From Clostridia bacterium (GTDB lineage Bacteria; Bacillota; Clostridia; Oscillospirales; CAG-272): a stretch of 64,000 nt of DNA. Shown here one piece after another: positions 19,146 to 27,766 of the stretch; position 1 is the first letter of the stretch; each line of letters opens with the position of its first letter. Location: the NCBI GenBank assembly GCA_017540175.1, contig JAFYBN010000036.1, positions 1 to 64,000 of the forward strand. The letters are read 5' to 3'. A model generated the notes under the pieces. That model saw only the letters and a program-made list of their open reading frames with translations. It was not told the DNA's origin and ran no database searches. The position numbers were made by a program, and so were the translations under genes.

Positions 19146-19188
19146 AACACAAAAAACAGGCGAGGTGACTCAGCCTGTTTTTTGTGTT
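19146..19188. terminator. Bidirectional intrinsic terminator
   Basis: A perfect 16-bp stem runs from AACACAAAAAACAGGC (19146-19161) to GCCTGTTTTTTGTGTT (19173-19188). A-run and T-run are built into the arms. It lies between convergent genes ending at 19119 (plus) and 19357 (minus). Confidence 0.88.
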
Positions 19189-19308
19189 ATACGCTCCTCA
19201 TGTGAAACCGACAATGTCAACATGAAGAATTCGAAAACGGTTCACCGTGCGCTTCACGTTGCCCCGAGCTGCACTTTGAGCAGTTCGCTGCACCAGTCGT
19301 ATGAAAGT

Positions 19309-19353
19309 TCTATGCCAGGCTTTCTTTCGGGGAAAGCCGCGTTTCCCCTGTTA
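19309..19353 (-). repeat. Dispersed 3'-end hairpin element, copy 2
   Basis: On the minus strand, directly after the RNase Z stop codon, the sequence reads GGGGAAACGCGGCTTTCCCC then GAAAGAAAGCCTGGCA. It matches the layout and flanks of the copies at 8275-8330 and 32966-33026. Confidence 0.65.
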
Positions 19354-19356
19354 GGT

Positions 19357-20247
19357 TTATTCCTCAAACCGCACGGTTTTGCGGATCCCGTCACAGCCGA
19401 GCACGGCGGCGGGGAAGACGGAGAGGGCTTCCCCGAAGCAGACGGTCGGGTCCGGCAGGGCGGGGCTGAAATGCGTCAGCCACAGCTCGCGGCACTCCGC
19501 GTTCTTCGCGAGGTTTGCCGCCTCTTCCATGGTGGAGTGCGAGGATTCCCGCGCCCGGTCCCGTTTGTCCCGCTCGAACATGCCCTCGCAGATCAGAAGA
19601 TCCGCGTCGGACGCCATCGTCGATATGATTTCCACGGGTCTCGTGTCCGTCGCGTAGGTCACGTGGATGCCGCGCCGCGCGTCTCCCAGGACATCCGCGG
19701 GGGTGAAGCCCTCGAGGGATTCCCCCTTCTGGAGCCGGGACCACAGCCGCTGCGGAACGCCGTTCGCCGCCGCCTTTTCCACGTCGAAGCGCCCGGGACG
19801 GCGGATGCGCACGTCGTAGCCGAGGCAGGGGGAGGAGTGCTTCAGCTCGAACGCGGTCACGGAGAACCCGTTCTGCTCCACCGTATCGAAATCGCCGAGG
19901 GCGCGGGTCTTCACCCGGAACGGAAGCTCCGGGGCGATCGTCGTGAGCGCCTTCACGATCTCGTCCACGCCGCGGGGACCGCAGATCAAAAGGGGATCGG
20001 TGTGCCCCTCGTTTCCCATGGAAAGAAGGAGACCCGGAAGGCCGCTGCAGTGATCGGCGTGAAAATGCGTCAGAAGGATGAGATCGATCTTGCCGAGGGA
20101 AAACCCGGCCTTCTTCACCGCGAGCTGGGTCCCCTCGCCGCAGTCGATGAGGAGTCCCTTTCCTTCGAAACGCATGTAGCAGCAGCTCAGGAACCGATCG
20201 AGCATCGGGACCGCGCCGCCCGTTCCGGGAAGACAAACATCAAGCAT
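19357..20247 (-). CDS. rnz: Ribonuclease Z
   Basis: RNase Z cleaves the 3' trailer of tRNA precursors. The 296-aa protein is a metallo-beta-lactamase-fold enzyme with the zinc motif THFHADH (H61, H63, D65, H66), a GTG(G/T) N-terminal turn and a late TDTRP block, typical of the ElaC/RNase Z group. The start at 20247 follows AAAGGAT. The open frame extends upstream to 20388, but that part is a tandem repeat. It stands alone, with a four-copy repeat in its leader and a hairpin element just after its stop. Confidence 0.9.
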   Translation of the reverse strand: MLDVCLPGTGGAVPMLDRFLSCCYMRFEGKGLLIDCGEGTQLAVKKAGFSLGKIDLILLTHFHADHCSGLPGLLLSMGNEGHTDPLLICGPRGVDEIVKALTTIAPELPFRVKTRALGDFDTVEQNGFSVTAFELKHSSPCLGYDVRIRRPGRFDVEKAAANGVPQRLWSRLQKGESLEGFTPADVLGDARRGIHVTYATDTRPVEIISTMASDADLLICEGMFERDKRDRARESSHSTMEEAANLAKNAECRELWLTHFSPALPDPTVCFGEALSVFPAAVLGCDGIRKTVRFEE

Positions 20248-20284
20248 ATCGTATCCTTTCTCGCCGGACGGCGGGAGGTCATAA

Positions 20285-20388
20285 GATCCGTCGTCCGGCG
20301 GGGGTTCAAAAATCCGTCGTCGGCAGGGGTTCAAAAAATCCGTCGTCGGCGGGGGTTCAAAAAATCCGTCGTCGGCGGGGGTTCGCAA
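20285..20388. repeat. 27-28 bp tandem repeat, four copies
   Basis: The unit ATCCGTCGTCGGCGGGGGTT plus CAAAAA is repeated four times with few changes. It ends about 38 bp upstream of the rnz start codon, so it lies in the leader or promoter region of that gene. Confidence 0.85.
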
Positions 20389-20682
20389 TCCGGCACCGGA
20401 GATAGAATTTGTCTGCGTGATTCTTTTCTCAAGACAAAGAAATCCCGCGGTGCCGTTTCAAAATGAACGTATAGAAACCCTGCTTGCGCAAGGACGGTGC
20501 CCTCTCCGGCGGTTTGTGCTCCCAGCGTCCTGATCGCTGCGGCGGCGCGGAATGCGTCTCACGGCGGCGGAGGGAGGTCTGCATACCCCACGTCGGAAGT
20601 CCAGGCCCCTTTTTACTCTTAGTGGGTTTTTACGTTCACTTCTATCTCGAACACCGCAGGATGCGATGAACTCGTCGGGGGA
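20389..20682. other. Intergenic, no gene seen
   Basis: About 290 bp lie between the rnz leader repeat and the DUF1292 gene. No credible frame, RNA element or terminator is visible. No -10/-35 pair for rnz stands out. Confidence 0.4.
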
Positions 20683-21018
20683 TCAGTCTTCGTCGTACAG
20701 AAGATCGGCGAACTCGTCGTCGAAAATATCCGCGATGCGGTCGAACTCGTCGTCGTCCTCGATGGTCTCGAGCACGTCCTCGCCGTTCTCGTCGACCGTG
20801 CATTTCAGGATGACGTATTCGCTGCTCTCTTCTTCGCCGTCCTCGCCCACGGGGATGAGGGCCTTGTACACGCCGCCCTCGTGCTCGAGCGTTCCGAGCA
20901 GGGCGAAGTTCAGCTCATTGCCGTCCTCGTCGGTAAGGGTGTATATCTCCGGATCGTATTCCTCGTTTTCCTCGATTTCGTCCGGGGTCTTCTCGAAGAG
21001 CTCGTCTTCGTTTTTCAT
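20683..21018 (-). CDS. DUF1292 family protein
   Basis: This small, very acidic 111-aa protein has the DUF1292 core: YTLTDEDGNELNF, then YKALIPV and YVILKCTVDENGE. The family is widespread in Bacillota and its function is unknown. It is usually found in the alaS-ireB-ruvX-DUF1292 neighbourhood. Here ireB lies about 5 kb away and ruvX is absent from the window. A sigma-A promoter lies 40-70 bp upstream. Confidence 0.88.
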   Translation of the reverse strand: MKNEDELFEKTPDEIEENEEYDPEIYTLTDEDGNELNFALLGTLEHEGGVYKALIPVGEDGEEESSEYVILKCTVDENGEDVLETIEDDDEFDRIADIFDDEFADLLYDED

Positions 21019-21057
21019 AGAGGCAGATTCCTTTTCTAAACATTTTGTTCTGTTTCT

Positions 21058-21086
21058 ATTTTACCCGAAGTTTTCGCGTTTGTCAA
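21058..21086 (-). promoter_or_regulatory. Minus-strand promoter for the DUF1292 gene
   Basis: On the minus strand it reads TTGACA (21086-21081), a 17-bp spacer and TAAAAT (21063-21058), about 40 bp before the start codon. Confidence 0.75.
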
Positions 21087-21287
21087 GGGGGAGAGCGCGG
21101 TTGCCGGGCGATTTTTATGGGAAACTTCTCCGGAAAATGGAGCGGGACGGACAAAAACCCCCGCGCGCCGCGGCGCGCGGCGGGAAAACGCTCCCGTCCG
21201 GCGGACGCCGCGCGGGGGAAAATCGGTAAGATTTGACGATTTCCGCGCTGCCGTCCCGAAATTGATGCAAAAGTTTCGTCAAACCCC

Positions 21288-21316
21288 TTGACGATTCATT
21301 TTCGTCATATTATAAT
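21288..21316 (+). promoter_or_regulatory. Sigma-A promoter of the 21380-29745 sugar cluster
   Basis: TTGACG (21288-21293), a 17-bp spacer and TATAAT (21311-21316) lie 64 bp upstream of the first gene of the cluster. No operator dyad is obvious. Confidence 0.82.
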
Positions 21317-21379
21317 GAAATCAAAACGGCGAAGTCTTCGGAGTTGCCGGAACCAACAATCAAAGAGGAGAAATTTGCG

Positions 21380-22240
21380 ATGCTCAACCTCGGGATCACC
21401 TCCCGCTCTTTCGGCGGCTTGACGATTTCCGACGCGGCGCAGAGAATGGCGCAGGTGGGCTTTTCCTGCACGGAGCTGTGCTTCGTCCATGAGGACCTTT
21501 CCGGCTGGACCTACAACGGCATCGGTCCGCTCGAGGACATCACGCCGGCGCGCGTGAAGGACGCCGTGCGGGAATTCACGTCCCGCGGGATCTCGGTCAC
21601 GTCCCTCGGCATGTTCACCGATCTGCGAAACCCCGAGCCCTCCGCCCGCCAGGCGGCGGTCGAATACGCGAAGCGCTATACGGAATTCGCGGCGGAATGC
21701 TCCGTTCCCTATATCGCGAGCGAATGCGGGTTCACCCCGGGAAAACGGGGCGTGAACGCGGACACCTACGAAAGCGATTACGAAAACCTCAAAAGCACGC
21801 TGCGCGAGATCTGCCTCGAGGCGGAGAAGAGCGGCGTCCACATGGCGCTGGAGGCGTGCGTGCTCGACGTCATCCCGTCCCCCAGACGGCTGAAAAACCT
21901 CATCGAGGAGCTGGAGGCGGAGACACGGGTCCGGCTCGGCTCGCTGCTCGATCCCGCGAACTTCCTCGCCAATTCCGACGAGGAGGGGATGTTCTACTAC
22001 CTCAAGCACGACGTGAGCTATTTCCACGGAAAGGACCGAAAGATGAACGCGGCCTACGGGGTCAACCTCGGCGACGGCGACATCGACTGGATCAAATTCA
22101 TGGAGTGCTACATCCGCTTCACGGGCAAGAAGCCCTTCATTCTCGAGTACTGCAACAAGGACAACTGCGCCGAGATCAAGCGCCGCGCCGAGGACTATTA
22201 CGAAGCGGCGTTCCAGCGCCTGATCTCACGCATCAATTGA
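21380..22240 (+). CDS. Sugar phosphate isomerase/epimerase-like TIM barrel protein
   Basis: The 286-aa protein belongs to the xylose isomerase-like/AP endonuclease 2 fold. Metal-ligand-type acidic residues appear in LEACVLD (strand 5 region), LLDPANFLA and the C-terminal FILEYCN. Members isomerise or epimerise sugars, inositols or keto acids; the substrate cannot be read from sequence. The ATG at 21380 follows GAGGAG by about 9 bp, which decides against the earlier start at 21344. It opens a co-directional cluster of sugar and glycan genes and resembles the second isomerase at 22396-23193 only in fold. Confidence 0.85.
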   Translation: MLNLGITSRSFGGLTISDAAQRMAQVGFSCTELCFVHEDLSGWTYNGIGPLEDITPARVKDAVREFTSRGISVTSLGMFTDLRNPEPSARQAAVEYAKRYTEFAAECSVPYIASECGFTPGKRGVNADTYESDYENLKSTLREICLEAEKSGVHMALEACVLDVIPSPRRLKNLIEELEAETRVRLGSLLDPANFLANSDEEGMFYYLKHDVSYFHGKDRKMNAAYGVNLGDGDIDWIKFMECYIRFTGKKPFILEYCNKDNCAEIKRRAEDYYEAAFQRLISRIN

Positions 22241-22330
22241 TCTTCGATCAATATGATGCCGGATCAATTGATCCCGGATCAACTGATCTTCGATCAACCG
22301 ATCCGTCCCCCGGTTGATAGGATCCCCCGT
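22238..22330. repeat. GATC-rich interspersed short repeat
   Basis: Nine GATC tetramers fall within about 93 bp. They form imperfect copies of GGATCAATTGATC and TGATCTTCGATCAA, many of them self-complementary. The block lies between two cluster genes and begins at the stop codon of the first. Confidence 0.7.
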
Positions 22331-22395
22331 TTTCCCGTCGTCCGATCCGACCGATTCTGAACTTAAATCCATTCCATAAAGAAAGGACAACCAGC

Positions 22396-23193
22396 ATGAT
22401 CAAATTAGGCGTGAATTCGGTACTGTTCAAAGCGTTTTCCTTCCGGGAAGCCGCGGAGGCGATCAAGGCGTGCGGGTACGACGGCGTCGAGATCTCCGCG
22501 ATCGGGGGCATGTGCGAACACCTCAACCTCGATAACTGGAAGGCGCAGAAGGACGAGCTCTGCGCGATCCGCGACGAACTCGGCCTGCCGTTCCTCTCCA
22601 CGGAGGTCGCGTCCCACGATCCCGAGCGCCTGCACAAGGCGTTTGAGGCATGCGCGGAAATCGGCATCCCGGTCGTCAACATCGGCCCCGGCGGGCAGAT
22701 GAACAACGAAGAGACCTTCACCGCCTGCATGGCGCACATCGAGACCCTCTGCGAGGACGCGGAGCAGTTCGGCGTCTCCCTCTGCGTCAAGGCGCACGTC
22801 GGCGCTTGCGTGTATTCCACGCCGACCACGCTGCGCATGATGGAGGCGATCAAGTCTCCCGCGTTCGGCGTGGACATGGATCCCTCGCACATCCACCGCG
22901 CGGGCGAGAATCCCGCCGTCGCCCTTCCCGCCGTGCTCTCCAAAATGAAGCACATCCACATCCGGGACTGCAAGGGACCGGGCCCCTCGCCGGGAGCGCC
23001 GACCGATCAGGCGTGCGGCCGCGGTGAAATCGATCTCTGGGGCTATTTCAAGGCCATGGTCGATCAGAACTATTCGGGTCCCGTCTGCCTCGAGGTCATC
23101 GGGCCGGAGCAGACCATGCCCGACGCCGTCCGCATCGCGGCGGAAAGCTACGGCTACATGAACGCCGTGCTGAAGCAGCTCGGCGCGAGATGA
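22396..23193 (+). CDS. Sugar phosphate isomerase/epimerase-like TIM barrel protein
   Basis: The 265-aa protein has the same fold class as its upstream neighbour. Family features are CGYDGVEIS (residues 26-34), the metal-site strands GVDMDPSHIH and HIHIRDCKG, and the late CLEVIGPE. These give the His/Glu/Asp set seen in hydroxypyruvate isomerase and inosose or sugar epimerase groups. The start has an AAAGGA site. A repeat-rich 155-bp gap precedes it, but promoter signals are weak, so I place it in the same cluster transcript. Confidence 0.85.
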   Translation: MIKLGVNSVLFKAFSFREAAEAIKACGYDGVEISAIGGMCEHLNLDNWKAQKDELCAIRDELGLPFLSTEVASHDPERLHKAFEACAEIGIPVVNIGPGGQMNNEETFTACMAHIETLCEDAEQFGVSLCVKAHVGACVYSTPTTLRMMEAIKSPAFGVDMDPSHIHRAGENPAVALPAVLSKMKHIHIRDCKGPGPSPGAPTDQACGRGEIDLWGYFKAMVDQNYSGPVCLEVIGPEQTMPDAVRIAAESYGYMNAVLKQLGAR

Positions 23194-23240
23194 CCGACTC
23201 CCGTTCCTCCATCATCCAAAAACCATAAGGAGACTGTATT

Positions 23241-24614
23241 ATGGCGAACAAATATCCGAACATCCTCTTCTTCGGCATCGACTCCCTTCGGAGCGACCAC
23301 ATGTCCCTCTACGGTTATCCCCGTCTAACGACGCCCCACATCGACGCGTTCATCGAGGACGGCGGCGTCACCTTCGACCGTATGTACAGCCCGTCCATCC
23401 CCACCACGCCGGGCTACGCCTCCATGCTGACCGGCATGGACTGCTTCTCTACCAACGTCGTCGCGCTCCGCCACGAGGGCGGACTCACCGACGCCGTCAC
23501 CACCATGCCGGAGATCCTCCGCGAATACGGCTACACCTCCACCTACATCGGCGGACACGCCTGCCGCGGCTGCGACAAGTACATCAATTACCCCGACTGG
23601 AACCCGAACAAGGCGGAGGAGCTCAATAAGGTCGCCATTCCGGAGCTCGAGCGCCTCGCCGCGCAGGACAAGCCCTGGGTGCTGTTCATGCGCCACATGG
23701 ATCCCCATTCCCCCTACTACACGAAGGAGCCCTTCACGAGAATGTTCTACGAGGGCAACGAATTCGATCCGAACAACAAGTCGCTCAAGCCCGTCTATGA
23801 GTTCAAGCCCTTCCGCGACTACTTCCTCACCTGGTTCCCGGAGGGCTGCACGGACGCGGAATTCATCATCGCGCAGTACGACGCCTCGGTCGCCTACATG
23901 GATCTGTGCATCAGCCACATCCTCACACGCCTGAAGGAGCTCGGACTCGAGGAAGACACCATCGTCGTCTTCACCTCCGACCACGGCGAGACCCTCTACG
24001 ACCACGACTGCTATTTCGATCACCACTCCATTTACGACAACGTCCTGAACGTGCCCTTCATGTTCAAGTACCCGAAATTCGGCTATGAGGGCCATGTGGA
24101 CGACATCACCCAGACGAAGGATGTTCTGCCGACCATTCTCTCCCTCTGCGGCATCGACGCGGGCATCAAATTCGACGGCCGCGACATGACGAAGGCGATC
24201 ACGGGAGAGGGCGTGCGGCAGGAGCCGGAATTCTACATCACCGAGGCGACCTGGATGCGCAAGCACGGCTGGAGAACGCCGGAATGGAAGCTCATCGTCG
24301 CGCTCGAGCCGGACTTCCACTTCAAGCCGCCGCTTGAGCTCTACAATCTCATCGAGGATCCGGGCGAAAATCACAACGTCGCCGACGAGAATCCCGAGGT
24401 TGTCGAATGCCTCAAGGCGAGAATGGAAGCGCACATCAAGAAGCGCGAGGCGGAGGTGGGGCATCCCGACCCGATCTACACGAACCTCAACTGGAACGGC
24501 TTCGGCCGCCCGTTCGAGAGCTCCGAGGAGGCGTACAACACCCTGCACATCGGAGATCCCGCCGCGGCGCAGAAGCTGCAGGACAAGCTCAAGGAAATGG
24601 GCGTCGAGGACTGA
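23241..24614 (+). CDS. Sulfatase-fold hydrolase/transferase with Thr at the nucleophile position
   Basis: The 457-aa protein has the alkaline phosphatase/sulfatase fold: N-terminal metal-binding NILFFGIDSLRSDH (D14) and the second metal site TSDHGE (D247, H248). The sulfatase active-site pattern C/S-x-P-x-R is replaced by T55-T-P-G-Y, so the formylglycine residue and the Arg are absent. Thr at this place is used by LtaS-type and phosphoethanolamine transferases and by phosphodiesterases of the superfamily. A phosphoester or altered sulfoester substrate is therefore possible. No signal peptide or membrane helix is present, so it is cytoplasmic. GH18 follows 3 bp after the stop. Confidence 0.85.
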   Translation: MANKYPNILFFGIDSLRSDHMSLYGYPRLTTPHIDAFIEDGGVTFDRMYSPSIPTTPGYASMLTGMDCFSTNVVALRHEGGLTDAVTTMPEILREYGYTSTYIGGHACRGCDKYINYPDWNPNKAEELNKVAIPELERLAAQDKPWVLFMRHMDPHSPYYTKEPFTRMFYEGNEFDPNNKSLKPVYEFKPFRDYFLTWFPEGCTDAEFIIAQYDASVAYMDLCISHILTRLKELGLEEDTIVVFTSDHGETLYDHDCYFDHHSIYDNVLNVPFMFKYPKFGYEGHVDDITQTKDVLPTILSLCGIDAGIKFDGRDMTKAITGEGVRQEPEFYITEATWMRKHGWRTPEWKLIVALEPDFHFKPPLELYNLIEDPGENHNVADENPEVVECLKARMEAHIKKREAEVGHPDPIYTNLNWNGFGRPFESSEEAYNTLHIGDPAAAQKLQDKLKEMGVED

Positions 24615-24617
24615 GAC

Positions 24618-25679
24618 ATGAAGCTTTGCGCCTATGTCGCCGGACACCTCGGCGAAGTCTCCGACGGGGACGTCTCGAAGCTTGACGTCATCAACCTCGC
24701 CTTCGGCGTTCTGCGGGACGGCATCCTCTTCTACCGCGACGCGGAGGAGGCGGGAGCCGCGATCCGCCGCTGGAAGGCCGTGAACCCGAAGCTCTCCGTG
24801 CTGCTCTCCGTCGGAGGATGGGGCGCGGGCGGCTTCTCCACCATGGCGAAGACGGAGGCGGGCATCGCCGCGTTCGTCGCGTCCGCCGTGGAGATGACAA
24901 AGCGGATCGGGCTGGACGGCATCGATCTCGACTGGGAGTATCCGACCATCGGCTCCGCGGGCATCGATCACGCGCCGGAGGACAAGCAGAACTTCACCGC
25001 TCTGCTCGCCGCGCTCCGGAAAGCACAGGACGAGGAATTCCCCGACGCGTATAAAATGCTCACCATCGCCGCCGGGGCGGGCCGCTACTACCTCGACGCG
25101 GTGGAGATCGAAAAGATCGTCCCGCTGCTCGACTATATTTCCGTCATGACCTACGACATGGCGGGCGCGTGGACCCCGGCGAGCCACCACACCGCGCTCT
25201 ATCCGACGACTCTCCCGGGGCTGAACCGCCCCGCGGGAAGCGTGGACACCTCGGTGCGCGCCTACCGCGCGGCGGGCGTCCCGGCCGAAAAGCTCATCAT
25301 CGGCGCGGCCTTTTACTCGAGACGCTGGACCCATGTGAAGCCCGGCGCAAGCCGCGGCTTCGGCGAACGGTGCTACGATCCCGAGGATAAGGAAAGCGGC
25401 TTCTGGGGACCGGGCTTCGGCGAGATCGCCGAAAAGCTGCTCGACCACGCTTCCCCGGACAGCGTCGGATGGACGCTGAACGAAGACCTTAGTGCGCACG
25501 CGCGCTGGCTTTACAACGAGGAGAAAGAAGAATTCCTCAGCTTCGACGACGAAAAGAGCGTGCGGGAAAAGGCGAAATACGCCGCGGAAAAGAATCTGTG
25601 CGGCGTTATGTACTGGGAACACAGCTGCGATCCGACGCGGAGACTGCTAGACGCTCTCGCCGCGGAGATCAAGGGCTGA
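24618..25679 (+). CDS. Glycoside hydrolase family 18 (chitinase/endo-GlcNAcase type)
   Basis: The 353-aa single-domain protein has the GH18 catalytic motif DGIDLDWEYP with DxxDxDxE at D100-E107, the earlier SVGGWG strand and the YDMAGAW strand that carries substrate-contacting residues. Family members cleave beta-1,4 bonds next to N-acetylglucosamine in chitin-like or N-glycan substrates. It has no signal peptide, so it should act on imported oligosaccharides. It begins 3 bp after the sulfatase-fold gene and 20 bp before the next dehydrogenase, clearly in one operon. Confidence 0.92.
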   Translation: MKLCAYVAGHLGEVSDGDVSKLDVINLAFGVLRDGILFYRDAEEAGAAIRRWKAVNPKLSVLLSVGGWGAGGFSTMAKTEAGIAAFVASAVEMTKRIGLDGIDLDWEYPTIGSAGIDHAPEDKQNFTALLAALRKAQDEEFPDAYKMLTIAAGAGRYYLDAVEIEKIVPLLDYISVMTYDMAGAWTPASHHTALYPTTLPGLNRPAGSVDTSVRAYRAAGVPAEKLIIGAAFYSRRWTHVKPGASRGFGERCYDPEDKESGFWGPGFGEIAEKLLDHASPDSVGWTLNEDLSAHARWLYNEEKEEFLSFDDEKSVREKAKYAAEKNLCGVMYWEHSCDPTRRLLDALAAEIKG

Positions 25680-25698
25680 GGGACCCGAGGAGGAAATC

Positions 25699-26709
25699 AT
25701 GCAAAGAACCGTTGTCGTGGGCATGGGGCCGATCGGACACCGCCATGCCCGCGCCTATACCGAATCTCCGAAAGCCGAGCTGGTCGCCGTCTGCGACCGG
25801 GTCCCCGAGCTTGCGAAAGCGGCGGGAGAGAAATTCGGCGTTCCGTATTTCACGAAAGCGACGGACATGTTCGCCGCCATGGCTCCGGATATCTGCTCGG
25901 TCACGACGGGCGGGTACGAATACGCGAGCGATCACTACGAGCCCACCATGCAGGCGTTTGAGGCGGGATGCCACGTGCTCGGCGAAAAGCCCATCTCCAA
26001 CGATCTGAAATGCGCGCTCGAGATGGTCGAGTGCGCGGAAAAGAAGGGGCTGTGCTACGGCATCGACATGAACCACCGCTTCACCCCCGCGGCGCGGCAG
26101 GCGAAGAAATGGCAGGACGAGGGCAAAATCGGCTCGCTGCTGTTCTGCAACATGGCGCTCTGGATCGGCAAATTCATGCCGCTGGACTCTGTGTACTACC
26201 ATTTCAAGGCGCTGAACCCGCACAGCGTGAACATCATGCAGTATTTCTGCGGACCCATCCGGGAGGTCGCGACCTTCGCCATGAAGGCGCCGGGCAGGGA
26301 CATCTGGTCGACGCAGTCCACGGCGATGCGGTTCGAAAACGGCGCGGTGGGGCATCTCACCTCGTCCTACGACATCCGCCGCGGCCATCCCATGGAGCGC
26401 TGCGAGGTCGCCGGCGTGGACGGGCGCTTCGTGTTCGAGGACATGTGGCGGGAGGCGACGCTTTACTCCGCGCACACCCTCGTGAAGGAAGTGTACACGA
26501 ATCCGGTGTTCGACGGCTTCGAGGGCTTTTACGACACCTTCCGCGACCGCATCCACTTCTTTGTGGATCAGGTGGACTCCGGCGCGAAGCCGGAGGAGAT
26601 CGACGGGTCCGGTCGTGAAGGGCTCGAGGCGAGCCGCGTCATCCACGCCATGATCCGCTCGAACGAGAACGGCGGCGCGGTCGTGAAGGTCAGCGAGATC
26701 ACAGAATAA
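25699..26709 (+). CDS. Gfo/Idh/MocA family oxidoreductase
   Basis: The 336-aa NAD(P)-dependent dehydrogenase has an N-terminal Rossmann fold (VVGMGPIGHRHA, a G-x-G-x-x-G variant) and the family EKP motif in GEKPISN. The C-terminal alpha/beta domain carries the substrate site; the NPHSVNIMQYF helix contributes in this family. Members oxidise sugars, inositols or amino sugars. A second family member lies at 27767-28852 on the other side of the AraC gene. GGAGG precedes the ATG. It is part of the glycan cluster; the substrate is not identifiable. Confidence 0.92.
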   Translation: MQRTVVVGMGPIGHRHARAYTESPKAELVAVCDRVPELAKAAGEKFGVPYFTKATDMFAAMAPDICSVTTGGYEYASDHYEPTMQAFEAGCHVLGEKPISNDLKCALEMVECAEKKGLCYGIDMNHRFTPAARQAKKWQDEGKIGSLLFCNMALWIGKFMPLDSVYYHFKALNPHSVNIMQYFCGPIREVATFAMKAPGRDIWSTQSTAMRFENGAVGHLTSSYDIRRGHPMERCEVAGVDGRFVFEDMWREATLYSAHTLVKEVYTNPVFDGFEGFYDTFRDRIHFFVDQVDSGAKPEEIDGSGREGLEASRVIHAMIRSNENGGAVVKVSEITE

Positions 26710-26742
26710 TTCCACCGCGGAATTCAGAAAAGAGGTGCCTCC

Positions 26743-27762
26743 GTGGCAGACGTTCTCCGTCACGAAACCTTAATCAGCGACGGACCGGTCATCGCAATCG
26801 TTCCGGCGGAGCATCACGGGCGCATGCACACGCATTCGCACGATTTTACAGAAATCGTTTATGTGGCGGACGGCTTCACGCTGCACGCCGCGGACGGGGC
26901 GATCCACCTGCTGGTGGCGGGCGATCTCTTCTACGTCCGTCCCGGCGAGGAACACTCCTACCTCAACGCGTATCAGACGAAGCTCTATAATCTCATCTTC
27001 CGCGCCTCCGAGCTCGGTTCCGTGAGGGACGAGCTGATCGGTTTGCCGGGGCTGGGCGAAATGCTCGGCGATACGTCCGCCGCTCCGAAGCACCGGGTCG
27101 TCGCAGACACCCGGGTCGTCGCAGACACCCGGGACGTCGCGGACACCCGGGCCGTCACCCCGGACGCCGCTCATCCGGACCTGCTCCCCGACGATCCCGA
27201 GGATCGGGGGCGGGAACGCATCTTCCACGTCCCGATGAACGAGCGGCACGGCATCGAATCCGCGCTCAAGGGGATCGCGGAGGAGAGGGAGACGCGCCGG
27301 TGCGGATGGGAGACCTCGCTGAAGGTACGGCTGGCGTCCTTCCTCATCCGGTACGCCCGCATGGTGGAAGGGAACCGCTTCAGCCGGGCTGCCGTGACGG
27401 ACGATTATTACGGCTACATTTACCGCATTCTCTGCTACGTCGACGCGCATTACGCCGAAAACCTGACAATGAACGATCTTTCGCGGGTCACGGGTCTTTC
27501 GCCGGACTACATGACGCGGCGCTTCAAGACGGCGCTCCACATGACGCCGTCGGAGTACGTGCGCAAATTCCGGATCGCCCGCGCGATGGAGCTTCTCTCC
27601 GGCACGGAGCTTTCGGTGGCGCAGGTGGCAAAGCAGACGGGCTTTTCAGACGTATCGCTGTTTTCGCGGGTTTTCCGGCGGGCGGTGGGCATTCCCCCGG
27701 CGTCCTACCGGAAATACGCGGCGGAACAGGACAATTCCGGAAACGGAAAACAGAAAGGATGA
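26743..27762 (+). CDS. AraC-family transcriptional regulator with cupin domain
   Basis: The 339-aa protein has an N-terminal cupin sensor (HTHSHDFTEIVYV, then GDLFYVRPGEEHSY) and a C-terminal double helix-turn-helix (MNDLSRVTGLSPDYMTRRFK and VAQVAKQTGFSDVSLFSRVF). It probably controls the surrounding cluster in response to a sugar. GTG at 26743 is the start, with AGAGGTG upstream. The linker contains three tandem six-residue units of the VVADTR type (residues 119-136). It lies between the two Gfo/Idh/MocA genes, with only a 4-bp gap before the second. Confidence 0.9.
   Translation: MADVLRHETLISDGPVIAIVPAEHHGRMHTHSHDFTEIVYVADGFTLHAADGAIHLLVAGDLFYVRPGEEHSYLNAYQTKLYNLIFRASELGSVRDELIGLPGLGEMLGDTSAAPKHRVVADTRVVADTRDVADTRAVTPDAAHPDLLPDDPEDRGRERIFHVPMNERHGIESALKGIAEERETRRCGWETSLKVRLASFLIRYARMVEGNRFSRAAVTDDYYGYIYRILCYVDAHYAENLTMNDLSRVTGLSPDYMTRRFKTALHMTPSEYVRKFRIARAMELLSGTELSVAQVAKQTGFSDVSLFSRVFRRAVGIPPASYRKYAAEQDNSGNGKQKG
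27097..27150 (+). repeat. 18-bp tandem repeat inside the AraC-family gene
   Basis: Three in-frame 18-bp units (GTCGTCGCAGACACCCGG and variants) encode VVADTR, VVADTR and DVADTR in the linker between the sensor and DNA-binding domains. The first two units are identical. Confidence 0.88.
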
Positions 27763-27766
27763 AATC

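Noticed and set aside
20285-20388. CRISPR array
   Set aside because: The 27-28 bp units are directly adjacent with no unique spacers, only four copies, and no cas genes. It is a plain tandem repeat.
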